64,000 nucleotides of DNA from an uncultured Pseudomonadota bacterium (GCA_913061235.1 CAJXTB010000011.1:186001-250000), one strand, 5' to 3'; shown: positions 28,592 to 38,003, counted from the first letter of the stretch. Translations and numbers: made by a program. Notes: generated by a model from the sequence alone, not told the origin.

Positions 28592-30449
28592 GAGACTCCT
28601 TTTCAGTGTGGCGATGGGGGATGACTAGGGTGACTTCTGCGCCTTCGCCCGGTGTTGAGCGGATGAGCAGGGTGCCGTCATGGGCGTCGAGAATCTGTTT
28701 GGTGATGGCAAGGCCAAGGCCTGTGCCGCTGACCTTGGTTGAGTAGAAGGGGTCGATGGCTCGCTCCGCTTCTTGCTCGGTCATCCCGGGCCCATCGTCG
28801 ACTAGCGCGATGCGTACCGCAGTTTCGGTAGATGAGACGGACAGCGACAGGTTGCGACCTCCGGCTTCAACTGCATTGCGAATCACATTGAGCAATGCCT
28901 GACGCAGTTGGTTGCCGTCGACCGGGCAGACCGCTTCACCATCTGCATCTACGGTCAGCACGACCTTCTGGGACTCGAGCTCTAGGTCGAGAAGGCGGAC
29001 AACATCCTCAATGATGCCAATGACGTCCTCTGGGTACAGCTGTGCGGGTGGGCGGCGTGCGAGCTGAAGGTAGTGACCGGTGACATCGGTGAGTCGGTCG
29101 ATCTCCTTTTGGATGGTCTCGAGTAGCTCGCTGGCGTCGGTCTTTCCGCTCGGATCCAGATCGCCAATCTCGTCTCCGAGCAGCTCGGCATTGAGGGACA
29201 AGGCGTTGAGTGGATTGCGGACTTCATGGGTGATCTGGGCCAACATCTGCCCGACCAGTGCCAGTCGTTCCGAGCGCGCCAAGCGTGCCTTGGAAGCATT
29301 CTGCGCGGTGACGTCTGCGGTGATGACAACCACGCCATCGGGTCCGAGCGGACTGGTTCGCAGCTCGTGAAGGGTGTGGTCGGGGCCTTCGATGTCCGCG
29401 TGGCCGCTCTTGCCAATGAACGGTCCAATGGCGCCCGGAGGCGGCGAGCCTACTTGTGCGCTCCAGACCGTTCGCGCAGCGGGATTTGCGAGTGTGACCT
29501 CGCCATCTTCAACAACGAGCAGGCTGTCTTCGAGGCTGTCGAGCACACTCGACAGGTAGCGGCTGAGACGATTGAGTTCCTCGGCGCGCTCCACCAAGCG
29601 TTGGTCGCGTACCGCCAAGGCTTTGACCATGTTGTTGAACTCGCTGGCCAACACGCTGACCTCGTCGCTGCCTTTGACCTCCACACCGCCCGACATCTTG
29701 CCTTCGCCCAGGCGTTGGACTTCCGTGGTCAACTTGGCGATTGGCCCAAGTGCGTACAGAACGGCGCCAACCAACAGCAGCGCGAACCCGAACGCGAAGG
29801 CGGTCAGTGTGGCTGAGATGGCTGAAGCACGCACACGGTCGGCCTCTGCGGCACCTCCCAGGGCTTCGATCCGGCTGTCTACGAGGCGGGCCAGCTTCTC
29901 CATTTCTTCCGCAATGCGCGTGCTGTCGCGGGTCATGGGCTCCACCCAGTCCGAGGCCTGCTCCATGTCGCCGCGCTGCGCAATGGTCTCAAGTTCGGCG
30001 CTTGCGAGCTGGTAGTCGCGGAACAACGAATCAATGGCCTCTAGGTGGCTGATGGCCTTGAACAACGCTGCTTGTTCTTCTCCAGATGACGTCAGGGTCT
30101 TGGCGAACTCGACCTGGTCCACGCCTTGGGCCACGTTTTCGAGAAGCTGTGCCGCCCAGATAGCTGCGGCTGCGTCGTCTCCGGTGCCGGGGCGACGCTC
30201 TTCCCGAACAATGCGTCTGACGTCATTGTCAATGCGAACGCGGTCACGCTGGAGCTGAGCCACGGTCTTTGCCACGGGCAGATAGCCGGACGTAATCAGG
30301 GTAACGGTCTGTGCGACGCGTTGGCTCTGCCACACAACGCTGGCTTGTGCAGCGACCATCGCGACCAATGCGGCCAGGAATGCGACGAGCACGCGAAACC
30401 GAATCGATCGGACGGTACGGACGCGCCCAATCGGGGCTTCTCCGGTCAC
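28563..30449 (-). CDS. Membrane sensor histidine kinase, partner of the NtrC-type regulator
   Basis: The 628-residue kinase has a first membrane helix at residues 16-38, a periplasmic helical region of about 175 residues, a second membrane helix near 215-240 (ATLTAFAFGFALLLVGAVLY), a HAMP linker, a PAS-like segment (LDSLEDSLLVVEDGEVTL), an H-box ITHEVRNPLNALSLN, and the ATPase domain (RQALLNVIRNAVEAGG, VDDGPGMT, GTGLGLAI). The build resembles NtrB/ZraS-like kinases. Its 3' end overlaps the regulator gene by 29 bases. The sensed signal is unknown. Confidence 0.93.
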   Translation of the reverse strand: MTGEAPIGRVRTVRSIRFRVLVAFLAALVAMVAAQASVVWQSQRVAQTVTLITSGYLPVAKTVAQLQRDRVRIDNDVRRIVREERRPGTGDDAAAAIWAAQLLENVAQGVDQVEFAKTLTSSGEEQAALFKAISHLEAIDSLFRDYQLASAELETIAQRGDMEQASDWVEPMTRDSTRIAEEMEKLARLVDSRIEALGGAAEADRVRASAISATLTAFAFGFALLLVGAVLYALGPIAKLTTEVQRLGEGKMSGGVEVKGSDEVSVLASEFNNMVKALAVRDQRLVERAEELNRLSRYLSSVLDSLEDSLLVVEDGEVTLANPAARTVWSAQVGSPPPGAIGPFIGKSGHADIEGPDHTLHELRTSPLGPDGVVVITADVTAQNASKARLARSERLALVGQMLAQITHEVRNPLNALSLNAELLGDEIGDLDPSGKTDASELLETIQKEIDRLTDVTGHYLQLARRPPAQLYPEDVIGIIEDVVRLLDLELESQKVVLTVDADGEAVCPVDGNQLRQALLNVIRNAVEAGGRNLSLSVSSTETAVRIALVDDGPGMTEQEAERAIDPFYSTKVSGTGLGLAITKQILDAHDGTLLIRSTPGEGAEVTLVIPHRHTEKESHAAHRPRGG

Positions 30450-30454
30450 GTTTT

Positions 30455-31039
30455 TTAGCTGCCGTCAGCGACGAACTGGCCGCCTTGACCCAGGACTTCT
30501 GGCATGCGTCCGTCTGCGAGCTGAACGATGGCATCGTCGCCGTCAATGTGCAGCTCACCGCGAACCCAGACCACCGTCCCGCCGCCGTTGCGCAGGCTCA
30601 TGGTGTGCGTTCCAGGTCCCACGACCCACTCGGTCTCTTCGCCGGGGGAGATGGTGCGGCGGTCTCGGCCAATCGTCACGACCACGTCTTCATCTGCCAC
30701 GGAGCGGAACGACACGCGTCCTTCGATCTCAGGGGCCGGCTCAACAGGGACAGCCAAGACGTTCTCCGGCCAGCTGATACCGGTTCGACCAATGATAACG
30801 ACCGACGAATCTGTGTGCGTCATGTCGACAACTTGCCGCGTGGACAAGCCGTTCACAAACACTCGCAACTCGTGAGGAGCTTCGCTGACTCTCACCCGAA
30901 GTGAGCCCGGTTGGTACATCTTTGCTACCACGTTCCCATCTACATAGATTTCGGTCGGAACGCGGGCTTCAATGGTCAGATCGGCGGCAGAAGCGGCCAA
31001 TGCAAGTAGGGCGATGAGCATGGGGCGCCGGTAACCCAT
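30455..31039 (-). CDS. Secreted protein of unknown function with PEGA-like beta repeats
   Basis: The 194-residue product has a signal peptide (MLIALLALAASAADL); start 31039 (MGYRRP...) or 31021 (MLIAL...) are both possible. Two or more beta modules with the rhythm of PEGA domains are visible (EARVPTEIYVDGNVV, then GPGTHTMSLRNGGGTVVW). It ends five bases upstream of the kinase gene, so it is probably cotranscribed and might feed a periplasmic signal to that kinase. That link is an inference. I find no catalytic motif. Confidence 0.68.
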   Translation of the reverse strand: MGYRRPMLIALLALAASAADLTIEARVPTEIYVDGNVVAKMYQPGSLRVRVSEAPHELRVFVNGLSTRQVVDMTHTDSSVVIIGRTGISWPENVLAVPVEPAPEIEGRVSFRSVADEDVVVTIGRDRRTISPGEETEWVVGPGTHTMSLRNGGGTVVWVRGELHIDGDDAIVQLADGRMPEVLGQGGQFVADGS

Positions 31040-31145
31040 TGTGTAGGAAGACGCGCTCTCAGCGTCATTGTTGCATGGTTGCTACCGGTGTGAACGTCGG
31101 TTAGCCGCTGCCTTCCACGGGCCACTCGCCCTGTACGAGGTTCGG

Positions 31146-32195
31146 ATGTCGCGCGCTTCTTTGTCCCTTCTCTTGGCCCTCGCCATGACCGCTTGCACCG
31201 GCGGAACTGCCCCAGAGGGAGGCTCTACCCTTCCGCCCATGAGCGACATTGACATTGGCGCGACCATCGCGGAAGTCAGTGGCTTCCCGATTGGCGCCAG
31301 TGAGTTTGAGGCCGCTGCTGCCCGAGTCGCACCGGCCAACGGCGAGTCCTTCACAGACGAAGAGAAGCGCGAGATTCTAGACGACCTCGTCACCGAAAAG
31401 ATGCTGTACCTGCACGCACGCGCCATGGGCGTTGACCGTGACCCCAAGGTCCAGAAGGTGATGGTCAACACGCTGCTTCGTGAGCGCGTGTACGCCGAAG
31501 TTCGCAACTCCGACTTCGAAGAGTCCGAGCTTCAGGCCTACTTTGACGAGCACAGCGACGAGTTCGTTGTGCCAGAGAAGTACCAAGTCCTGCGCATCTT
31601 CATTCGTGGTGGCCGAGACCGCACCACTGAGGAAGCTGAGAGCTTCGCCCAAGACCTGCGCACCCAAGTGGCAGAGCTTCAGGCAACCTTCGAAGCGGCG
31701 AGCGGAGAGGCGAAGACCGAAGCCCGTGCCGCAATGATTGCGCGCTTCAAGGCCCTGGCGTCTGAGCACTCGGAAGACCCGTACCGTCGGCGTGGGGGCG
31801 ACCTCGGCTTCATGAGCCGTGACGGCAAGCCTGGCATTGATGCCGGCGTGGTTGTTCAGGCCTTTGAGATGAGCGTAGATGGCCTATCTGACGTGTTCGA
31901 AGCTGGCGGTGGCTCCAACTTGGTCATGGTCGTAGCAAAGCGTGAGCAGGTCAGTCGGACCTTCGCTCAGATGAAGGGCTCGGTCCTTCGCAAGGTCAAG
32001 GCTCAAACGTACCGTGAACTGTACGATGCCTATGTTGACGGCATTGATGACGGCTACACTGTGTCTATTGACGATGCTGCGTTGTCGGGACTCAACCCGC
32101 GTCCGGCTCGTCGAGGACCCATGTCAGGCAATCCATCGCTTCCAGGTTTGGATGCCGATGGTGCGGATGACGAAGATGGTTCTGAAGACGAATAG
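31146..32195 (+). CDS. PpiC-type peptidyl-prolyl isomerase, lipoprotein
   Basis: The 349-residue protein starts at ATG 31146 with a lipoprotein signal (MSRASLSLLLALAMTAC). A helical chaperone region (DLVTEKMLYLHARAMGVDRD) precedes a parvulin domain (KYQVLRIFIRGG, ALASEHSEDPYRRRGGDLGF, with an inserted helix of about 35 residues between them) and a C-terminal helical part ending in acidic residues. It would assist folding of exported proteins from the outer or inner membrane. A SurA-like gene follows after 37 bases, making a folding module. Confidence 0.87.
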   Translation: MSRASLSLLLALAMTACTGGTAPEGGSTLPPMSDIDIGATIAEVSGFPIGASEFEAAAARVAPANGESFTDEEKREILDDLVTEKMLYLHARAMGVDRDPKVQKVMVNTLLRERVYAEVRNSDFEESELQAYFDEHSDEFVVPEKYQVLRIFIRGGRDRTTEEAESFAQDLRTQVAELQATFEAASGEAKTEARAAMIARFKALASEHSEDPYRRRGGDLGFMSRDGKPGIDAGVVVQAFEMSVDGLSDVFEAGGGSNLVMVVAKREQVSRTFAQMKGSVLRKVKAQTYRELYDAYVDGIDDGYTVSIDDAALSGLNPRPARRGPMSGNPSLPGLDADGADDEDGSEDE

Positions 32196-32232
32196 CGAGT
32201 AGCGCTGCCCCTTTTCCGGAGACGATGACACC

Positions 32233-33192
32233 ATGCGCAGTATCTTGATGGCCGTGAGCCTTGTTGCCTCGAGTGTCGCGTCTGCGGACACGCTGGACCG
32301 CCTCGCCGCAGTGGTCGGTGATGAGCCGATTGCGCTGTCTGAAGTGTACGAGCTGGGCGGGGACTTTATCGAAGAGTCGTGCCCGGCAATGCGTCCGTCG
32401 TGTGTCCGTGAGGTAGAACTCGACATTCTCGACAGCCTCATCCTGCGCGTCTTGATTCGGCAAGAGTTGGCGTCTCTCGGTCAAGATGTCACGGCAGAAG
32501 AACTCCGGCGTACCCTGGATGACGTGGCTCGCGACAACGGCATGCCAGACCAAGCGGCGCTGCGCGCAGCGGTTGAAGAGAGTGGCGAACGGTGGGACGT
32601 CTACCGTGATGAAATCCGTGAGCAGCTCCGGCAAGGTCGTTTTCAAAACTGGATTATCGCGCCACGAATCCCCGTAACTGAAGACGAGCGCCTAGATGCG
32701 TACCGTCGCATGACGCGGGACATCTCTGGACCCGGAAAGGTCAAGTTCGAAGCCTTGACTCAGCCTATCGACCCCGAAGGTGGACCGGAAGCTCTGCCAG
32801 ACGCCGTCATGGCGGCTCGTGCGGTCTGGGAGCAGCTTCAGTCGGGTGAGCTGACCTGGGAACAGGCACTTGTTGACTACCATAGTGGCGCTGTGACTGG
32901 ACCTACCGGTGACCGCATTCCAGCTGTGGCTCCAGGCGGCATGGTCGGTGCCCTAGATACCGCGGTGTTCAGCACGGATGTTGGCGAGATTGCAGAGCCT
33001 GTCGTTGCCAGTGGGCATGTGTTCATCGTCCGCGTGCAGGAAAAGTTCGACGCTGACGTGCGCCCCTACGAAGAAGTGCGGGATGCGTTGGACCAGCAAA
33101 TCAAGGCGCTCAAGGGCGAACTTGAGATTGAACAGTGGTACCAACAGTCGCGCCGCGAGGCTGCCGTCCGTATTGTCCTAGAGACTCTGTAG
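32233..33192 (+). CDS. SurA-like periplasmic chaperone/peptidyl-prolyl isomerase
   Basis: The 319-residue protein has a signal peptide (MRSILMAVSLVASSVASA) and the SurA start LDRLAAVVGDEPIALSEV, then an N-terminal chaperone region with two cysteines (EESCPAMRPSCVREVE) that may form a disulfide. A diverged single PpiC domain follows (residues about 160-290, GDRIPAVAPGGMVGALDTAVF). SurA escorts outer-membrane proteins across the periplasm. The next gene, pdxA, starts six bases after the stop; surA-pdxA adjacency is an old conserved order also seen in Escherichia coli. Confidence 0.88.
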   Translation: MRSILMAVSLVASSVASADTLDRLAAVVGDEPIALSEVYELGGDFIEESCPAMRPSCVREVELDILDSLILRVLIRQELASLGQDVTAEELRRTLDDVARDNGMPDQAALRAAVEESGERWDVYRDEIREQLRQGRFQNWIIAPRIPVTEDERLDAYRRMTRDISGPGKVKFEALTQPIDPEGGPEALPDAVMAARAVWEQLQSGELTWEQALVDYHSGAVTGPTGDRIPAVAPGGMVGALDTAVFSTDVGEIAEPVVASGHVFIVRVQEKFDADVRPYEEVRDALDQQIKALKGELEIEQWYQQSRREAAVRIVLETL

Positions 33193-33198
33193 GTCGCT

Positions 33199-34122
33199 AT
33201 GCTGGTCATTACCCCCGGTGACCCTGCGGGCATTGGTCCAGAGGTGACTGTAAAGGCCCTTGCCAGCCGATTGGCCGATGGCGAGGCCGTAGACGCTGTA
33301 CTCATTGGTGACGCTGGCGTGCTGCGCGCTGAGGCCGCACGCCAGGGGCTCGCCCTGTATGAGACGTCTGGGGTGGACCGGCCGCGTTCGGGCATTGGCC
33401 TGTGGCAACCCAGCGGAGCAGAACCCGTTGAGGTCCGTGCCATTCGGGCCGCCGTCTCCGCATGCCAGTCTGGCCAAGCAGACGCCCTCGTCACAGGCCC
33501 CATCCACAAGGAGCGGCTGGCTGCCCACGGCTTCGCCTATCCTGGGCATACCGACTTTCTCGGACACCTGTGCGGCGTCCCCAACCCAGTCATGGCCTTT
33601 GTCGGCGGTAGTCTTCGCGTGGCACTTGTCACCGTTCACCTACCGCTACGCTCCGTGGCGGATGCTGTCTCTCAGGCCGCCGTGGAGCATGTTCTGCGGA
33701 CTGTTTCAGCGGCGAGCCGGACGCAGCTCGGCCTGCATGCACCGCGCATTGCGGTATGCGGTCTCAATCCGCACGCTGGCGACGGTGGACTGCTGGGTCG
33801 GGAAGAAATCGACCACATCGCTCCGGCCGTGAAGCAGGCAGTCGCGGACGGCATTGATGCACGGGGACCGGTCAGTGCCGAAGCCGCGTTCCGCCAAGCG
33901 GCAGATGGCAAGGTGGACTGGGTGATTGCGATGTACCACGACCAGGGTCTCGCTCCGCTGAAGCTGGTGGACTTTGGCCGCAGCGTCAACTGGACCCTTG
34001 GCTTGCCGATGATTCGGACGAGCGTGGACCACGGAACCGCAGACGATATCGCTGGTCAGGGAATCGCGGACCCGTCGGCCATGTTGGCAGCGATTGCCCA
34101 CGCTGAGCGATTGATTCGCTGA
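33199..34122 (+). CDS. pdxA: 4-hydroxythreonine-4-phosphate dehydrogenase
   Basis: PdxA oxidises 4-hydroxythreonine-4-phosphate in pyridoxal phosphate biosynthesis. The 307-residue product is slightly shorter than the usual 320-330. It begins ITPGDPAGIGPEV and has the metal-binding histidines in GHTDFLG, NPHAGDGG and MYHDQGLAPLK, plus the substrate motif TGPIHKE. It lies directly after the SurA-like gene in the same transcript. No sign of decay is seen. Confidence 0.96.
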   Translation: MLVITPGDPAGIGPEVTVKALASRLADGEAVDAVLIGDAGVLRAEAARQGLALYETSGVDRPRSGIGLWQPSGAEPVEVRAIRAAVSACQSGQADALVTGPIHKERLAAHGFAYPGHTDFLGHLCGVPNPVMAFVGGSLRVALVTVHLPLRSVADAVSQAAVEHVLRTVSAASRTQLGLHAPRIAVCGLNPHAGDGGLLGREEIDHIAPAVKQAVADGIDARGPVSAEAAFRQAADGKVDWVIAMYHDQGLAPLKLVDFGRSVNWTLGLPMIRTSVDHGTADDIAGQGIADPSAMLAAIAHAERLIR

Positions 34123-34173
34123 CAACTGTCGGCATTTCGTCGGTGGATGAACGGACGAAGCTGGTTGATCGAC

Positions 34174-34189
34174 TGGCACGGTCCCCGCA
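34174..34189 (+). promoter_or_regulatory. Candidate sigma-54 promoter
   Basis: The sequence TGGCACG-GTCC-CCGCA has the GG and GC doublets ten bases apart required for sigma-54, with a consensus -24 element but a weaker -12 element. It would give a very short leader before the start at 34211, so it is only a possibility. Confidence 0.25.
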
Positions 34190-34210
34190 GTGCAGACTGC
34201 GGAGGTCATT

Positions 34211-34624
34211 ATGGTCATGCCACTGCACACGTTCTCACTCCCCGGCGTCGCCCTTCAGGAGCGCGTTGTCTACGCCATTCGCGAGGAGGCTCACGAGCTG
34301 TCTCACCGCCTGGAGCGGGTTCGCGATGGAGACGTCGCCCTTCAGCTCATCGAGCAGCTCGGCGTCTTGGTGGATGCTTGGCGCGCTGAGCGCCTCAAGC
34401 TGATTCGAGAGTACATGGCGGCTAGGGTCCGACCGAGCGTTTGGAAAGTCGCCATTCGTCGTGGGCAAGCCATGCGGGAACTCGACTTGGACACCTCGCT
34501 TTGCGTCGCACACGCGTGGCGTTGGTTGCGTCCAGATCCCTACGATGGCGTGGGCACCGTGACTCAACCCAACACAACGGTCATTGGTTCGACTAATCTT
34601 GGGCGCACTGCGGAGCTGTCATGA
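34211..34624 (+). CDS. Small helical protein of unknown function, coupled to the MopE gene
   Basis: The 137-residue product starts at ATG 34211, five bases after GGAGG. It is mostly helical and charged (RVVYAIREEAHELSHRLERV, LVDAWRAERLKLIREYMAAR) without signal peptide or membrane helix. I recognise no family. Its stop overlaps the start of the MopE lipoprotein gene as ATGA, which supports it being translated. It follows pdxA by 88 bases. Confidence 0.6.
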   Translation: MVMPLHTFSLPGVALQERVVYAIREEAHELSHRLERVRDGDVALQLIEQLGVLVDAWRAERLKLIREYMAARVRPSVWKVAIRRGQAMRELDLDTSLCVAHAWRWLRPDPYDGVGTVTQPNTTVIGSTNLGRTAELS

Positions 34625-36846
34625 TTCGATTCCTACCCCTCACGTTGCTCGCCCTCGGCGGCTGCTACACCGGCGAGATTGAAGAAGCCCGCGACCGTGA
34701 TGGTGATGGCTTTGAGGCTCCCGAGCTCGGCGGAGCAGACTGTGACGATGGGAATGCGTTGATCAACCCAGATGCCCCGGAGGTCTGTGGAGACGGCGTA
34801 GACAACGACTGCGATGGCGTCGCGGATGACGCTGGCTTCGGTAACGTGACTTGGTACCCAGATGTGGACGGTGACGGGTATGGCGAGAACGCGCCGCAGC
34901 AGACCTGTGTCGCGCCGGATGATTCGGTTGCCGGGCTGAGCAATGGGGTCGACTGCAACGACACCGACAGTGCGGTGAATCCTGGTGCCGTCGAGCGGTG
35001 TGGTGACGACATCGACAACGACTGCAACGATGAGGTCGACGTTGACGCTGCTGATGGCGCTACTTGGTATGAGGACCAAGACGCCGATGGATACCCAGGC
35101 GCAGAGCTGTTCAGCGACTGCACCGCACCGCAGAGTTCGTTCTCGGACTTAAGCTTCGGTGAGGACTGTGACGACACCAACAACACGGTCAACCCAGCGG
35201 GTCAGGAGATCTGCGGAGATGGTCTCGATAACGACTGCAACGGCGCTACGGATGACTCTGGCCTGGGCGCCGTCACTTGGTACGTCGACAGCGACAATGA
35301 TGGCTTTCCCGGGCCGACAGCGTTCTCGGGATGCACTGCGCCAAGCGGTTCGTATTCATTGCTCTCGGGTGGGACCGACTGCAATGACCTGGATGCGTCG
35401 ATTAGACCGGATGCGACTGAAATCTTCTACGACGGCGTAGACCAGAACTGCGACAACGCCAGTGACTACGATGCGGACATGGATGGCGTGAACAGCGATG
35501 CTCACGGTGGGCAGGACTGTGATGATACGAATGCGGCAGTGCTGCCCAGTGCGACTGAGGTCTGCAACAACGGGCTGGATGACGACTGTAGTGTGGATTC
35601 GCCGGAGTGTGCGTGGCCGGTTGGTGGAGACCTAGCGGATGTGGAAATCGCCGAGTACATCAACTTTCATACCGGTGCAGTTCCACCAACGTTGTTGGTC
35701 CATGATTTCAATGCTGATGGCGTAGATGACCTGATGAAGTTGGCCGGAACCTCGCGTTACAATATAGTTTTTGGTCCTCTCACCATTGGCACCTTTGACC
35801 TCTTCGAAGACTTCGACGTTGAGATGACAGGTGGGTTTAATGACAATAATGGCAGTTTCGCACTATACGCTTCAGTAATCGTGCAAAACGGCGTGCCGTC
35901 ACTCGTCATCCCGACCTTAGCTTCGGGTACTGTCTATGGATTGCCCATTCCAGTTCCCATGACCGGGGAACTCGAATCCAGCTTGGTCGAGCTCGCCTAC
36001 TCCCCATCTAGGAGCAGGTTCGGTCGTTCGGTTGTTGCGGGAAGTGGTTTCGACGGTGGTGCTGGAACAGGGCAAGCATTCTTGCAAGGCGCGCTTCAAA
36101 CAACCACTTCCTTTACTTGGTTAGAAGGAATCCATGTTTGGCCCAATGGTTCGCCTCCATTGAGCGGTTTTGTCCGTTCAGGACCGGTATACCTGCCTGC
36201 AGGCTCCACTACCGAATGGGAAGCGATGGCGCTCTCGGACGTCAATCAAGACGGACTGGACGACATTGTTGTGCGTGGCGAACTGGCAGATGGACGCGGA
36301 GTCGTCGCAGTGGAGCGCTCTCCACTCATTGATGGTCATGCGATTGGTGGGGCAGGAAGGGTGCTCACACCAGCGCTTCAAGCCGCGCCTGGCTCGGGAC
36401 TGTCGTTGTTTCATATGCAACTTCTCCCTGACGGTGTGTCGCAAGTTCCACGCCTCGTTGTCTCCTCTGGGGATGAAGCGCGGCTCATGGGTGTGCCTCT
36501 TCAGAGTACAGTACAGGCCGTGAGTAGTGGTGTTGCGCTGGTTTCGTCGAATGACGGATTTGAAGTAGGCATCCTGCCAATCGGAGATTTCAACCGTTCA
36601 GGACACCCCGACGTGGCGGTTGTCTCCTACGGGTCTTCCACGGTCGTTGATGTGTTCTACGATGTTGTTGCCGACGGGATTCCAAGCGGAGACGTTCAGG
36701 CAAGCGCCAGTTTTACTCTACCGTCTGCGTCCAGTGCTGCGAGGCTCATCGAAGCGCGCACTGGTGACCTAAATGATGATGGCTTTGATGACCTTGCGTT
36801 CGCGTGGGATGGAAGCGTGTTCATCTTGTTTGGCCAGGGACAATGA
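34621..36846 (+). CDS. MopE-repeat/FG-GAP lipoprotein
   Basis: The 741-residue protein has a lipoprotein signal (MIRFLPLTLLALGGC) and about five MopE-type metal-binding repeats in residues 25-330 (DRDGDGFE, DCDDGNALINPDAPEVCGDG, VDNDCDG, YPDVDGDGYG). The second half carries FG-GAP/integrin-like repeats (VHDFNADGVDDLMKL, LSDVNQDGLDDIVVR, TGDLNDDGFDDLAFAW), which form a calcium-binding beta-propeller. It is a surface or periplasmic metal-binding protein. From about 35750 the base composition falls to roughly 42% G+C for short stretches, unlike the first half, so the gene may be a chimera. Confidence 0.85.
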   Translation: MIRFLPLTLLALGGCYTGEIEEARDRDGDGFEAPELGGADCDDGNALINPDAPEVCGDGVDNDCDGVADDAGFGNVTWYPDVDGDGYGENAPQQTCVAPDDSVAGLSNGVDCNDTDSAVNPGAVERCGDDIDNDCNDEVDVDAADGATWYEDQDADGYPGAELFSDCTAPQSSFSDLSFGEDCDDTNNTVNPAGQEICGDGLDNDCNGATDDSGLGAVTWYVDSDNDGFPGPTAFSGCTAPSGSYSLLSGGTDCNDLDASIRPDATEIFYDGVDQNCDNASDYDADMDGVNSDAHGGQDCDDTNAAVLPSATEVCNNGLDDDCSVDSPECAWPVGGDLADVEIAEYINFHTGAVPPTLLVHDFNADGVDDLMKLAGTSRYNIVFGPLTIGTFDLFEDFDVEMTGGFNDNNGSFALYASVIVQNGVPSLVIPTLASGTVYGLPIPVPMTGELESSLVELAYSPSRSRFGRSVVAGSGFDGGAGTGQAFLQGALQTTTSFTWLEGIHVWPNGSPPLSGFVRSGPVYLPAGSTTEWEAMALSDVNQDGLDDIVVRGELADGRGVVAVERSPLIDGHAIGGAGRVLTPALQAAPGSGLSLFHMQLLPDGVSQVPRLVVSSGDEARLMGVPLQSTVQAVSSGVALVSSNDGFEVGILPIGDFNRSGHPDVAVVSYGSSTVVDVFYDVVADGIPSGDVQASASFTLPSASSAARLIEARTGDLNDDGFDDLAFAWDGSVFILFGQGQ

Positions 36847-36857
36847 GAGGCGGGTCG

Positions 36858-37256
36858 CTAAGAACCTTCGGGTAGAGACCAGCGGAGTTCCACACTATCG
36901 TTGCAGGATATCGTCGTTTGTGTCCCGGAGATATCTCCGTCCAAAGGAACGATACTCAACTCAAGGTCGAATCGGTTTTCATTGGTTTCAGGATTCGCAC
37001 TAACGAGCTGTAGCAGATGCTCTCTTTCGACCGCTTCATACAGCATGTGGATAGTGGGTACTAAGCTCCAATTTCCGGCCGTCGTGGCCTCGAATACCCA
37101 TACCTCTTGCACAGCGTCGCAATAGTCAGCCGTCGATTGCAGAGTGGCCTGTTGTGGGGGCTCACCTGTCTGGTCTGAATCTGGGACACAGCTTGCGAAC
37201 CCGAGTGTCGAAAGGGTGCTGCAGATCATCCATGTGCGGCGTGAAAGTACCAACAA
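36858..37256 (-). CDS. Small lipoprotein of unknown function
   Basis: The 132-residue product has a lipoprotein signal (TWMICSTLSTLGFASC) and a mature part with two further cysteines (ADYCDAVQEVW, TISCNDSVELRW) that could pair. The region is richer in A+T than its surroundings. It ends 11 bases from the convergent MopE gene. I do not recognise a family; the coding assignment rests on the lipobox and an intact frame. Confidence 0.6.
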   Translation of the reverse strand: MLVLSRRTWMICSTLSTLGFASCVPDSDQTGEPPQQATLQSTADYCDAVQEVWVFEATTAGNWSLVPTIHMLYEAVEREHLLQLVSANPETNENRFDLELSIVPLDGDISGTQTTISCNDSVELRWSLPEGS

Positions 37257-37299
37257 TCCCCCAGTTGATAGACTAGCGCACTGATTGTAGGCCTAAACG

Positions 37300-37335
37300 A
37301 AAAAAGCCCCGCGTAACGACAAGCGCTCGCGGGGC
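37300..37335 (-). terminator. Rho-independent terminator of the gene at 37353
   Basis: Read on the minus strand, an 8-bp perfect stem (gccccgcg / cgcggggc) with a 14-base loop is followed by TTTTTT. It begins 18 bases after the stop of the minus-strand gene. Confidence 0.8.
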
Positions 37336-37352
37336 CTCCAATCAACTGTCGG

Positions 37353-38003
37353 CTAGTTTTCGCCGCAGGGGTTGGCGGGCGGTGGCGTGATGAATGCTTC
37401 GAAGCACTCGCAGCCGTCGCCTGTGTATGCTTCTTCAGAGCGGTGCCCGAAGATGGCGCAGGTCGGGTCCTTAGCGGAATCGTCTGGGGTCGCTGCGACC
37501 TTGACTGCCACGGATGTGAACAGGCCAGCGTCTTGCTGCAGACGGTTGTCGTCCGAGCAGTCGAAGAAGGTCGAGCCAGAGGCGCGGTTGTCTTCGTCGT
37601 TGTCGTTGCCACCAACCAGGGTGCCCGGGTTGTTCATGACGTATTGCCAAGTGTCCGACGAACCATCGGCGGCAAACGCGGTGTTCGCGTCGGCTGGGAG
37701 GATGTGGTATTCTTGGTACACAGCAGCGAGGTTGGCTGGGAAGTTGCCGTCACCGGTTTCGATGATGTCCATTTCGACAATCTCGGCCCAGCCTTCGAAC
37801 ATGACGTCGAGGGTGATGACGTCGTCGGTCTTGGCAGCTGCGTCAGCACCGGTGTCACAACCGAGGGCCATGCTTCCGATGAGGAAATCACCTTGGAAGG
37901 TGGTATCGGTGTCAACGTCGCTGTCGTCAGTGTCAATGGGGTCACCACAGTCAGCTGCGAATGCCGCGAGAGCTGCGAGGGGCAACCAGTAAAGCGTCTT
38001 CAT
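37353..38003 (-). CDS. Secreted cysteine-containing protein of unknown function
   Basis: The 216-residue product has a signal peptide (MKTLYWLPLAALAAFAADC); Asp before the Cys makes lipidation unlikely, so cleavage after AFA is assumed. A short Asp-rich linker (DTDDSDVDTDTT) precedes a compact domain with pairs of cysteines (MALGCDTGAD, FFDCSDDN, DPTCAIFG, GDGCECFEAF, ANPCGEN). I recognise no family. A GGAG ribosome site precedes the start, and a terminator follows, so it is a single-gene transcript. Confidence 0.72.
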   Translation of the reverse strand: MKTLYWLPLAALAAFAADCGDPIDTDDSDVDTDTTFQGDFLIGSMALGCDTGADAAAKTDDVITLDVMFEGWAEIVEMDIIETGDGNFPANLAAVYQEYHILPADANTAFAADGSSDTWQYVMNNPGTLVGGNDNDEDNRASGSTFFDCSDDNRLQQDAGLFTSVAVKVAATPDDSAKDPTCAIFGHRSEEAYTGDGCECFEAFITPPPANPCGEN

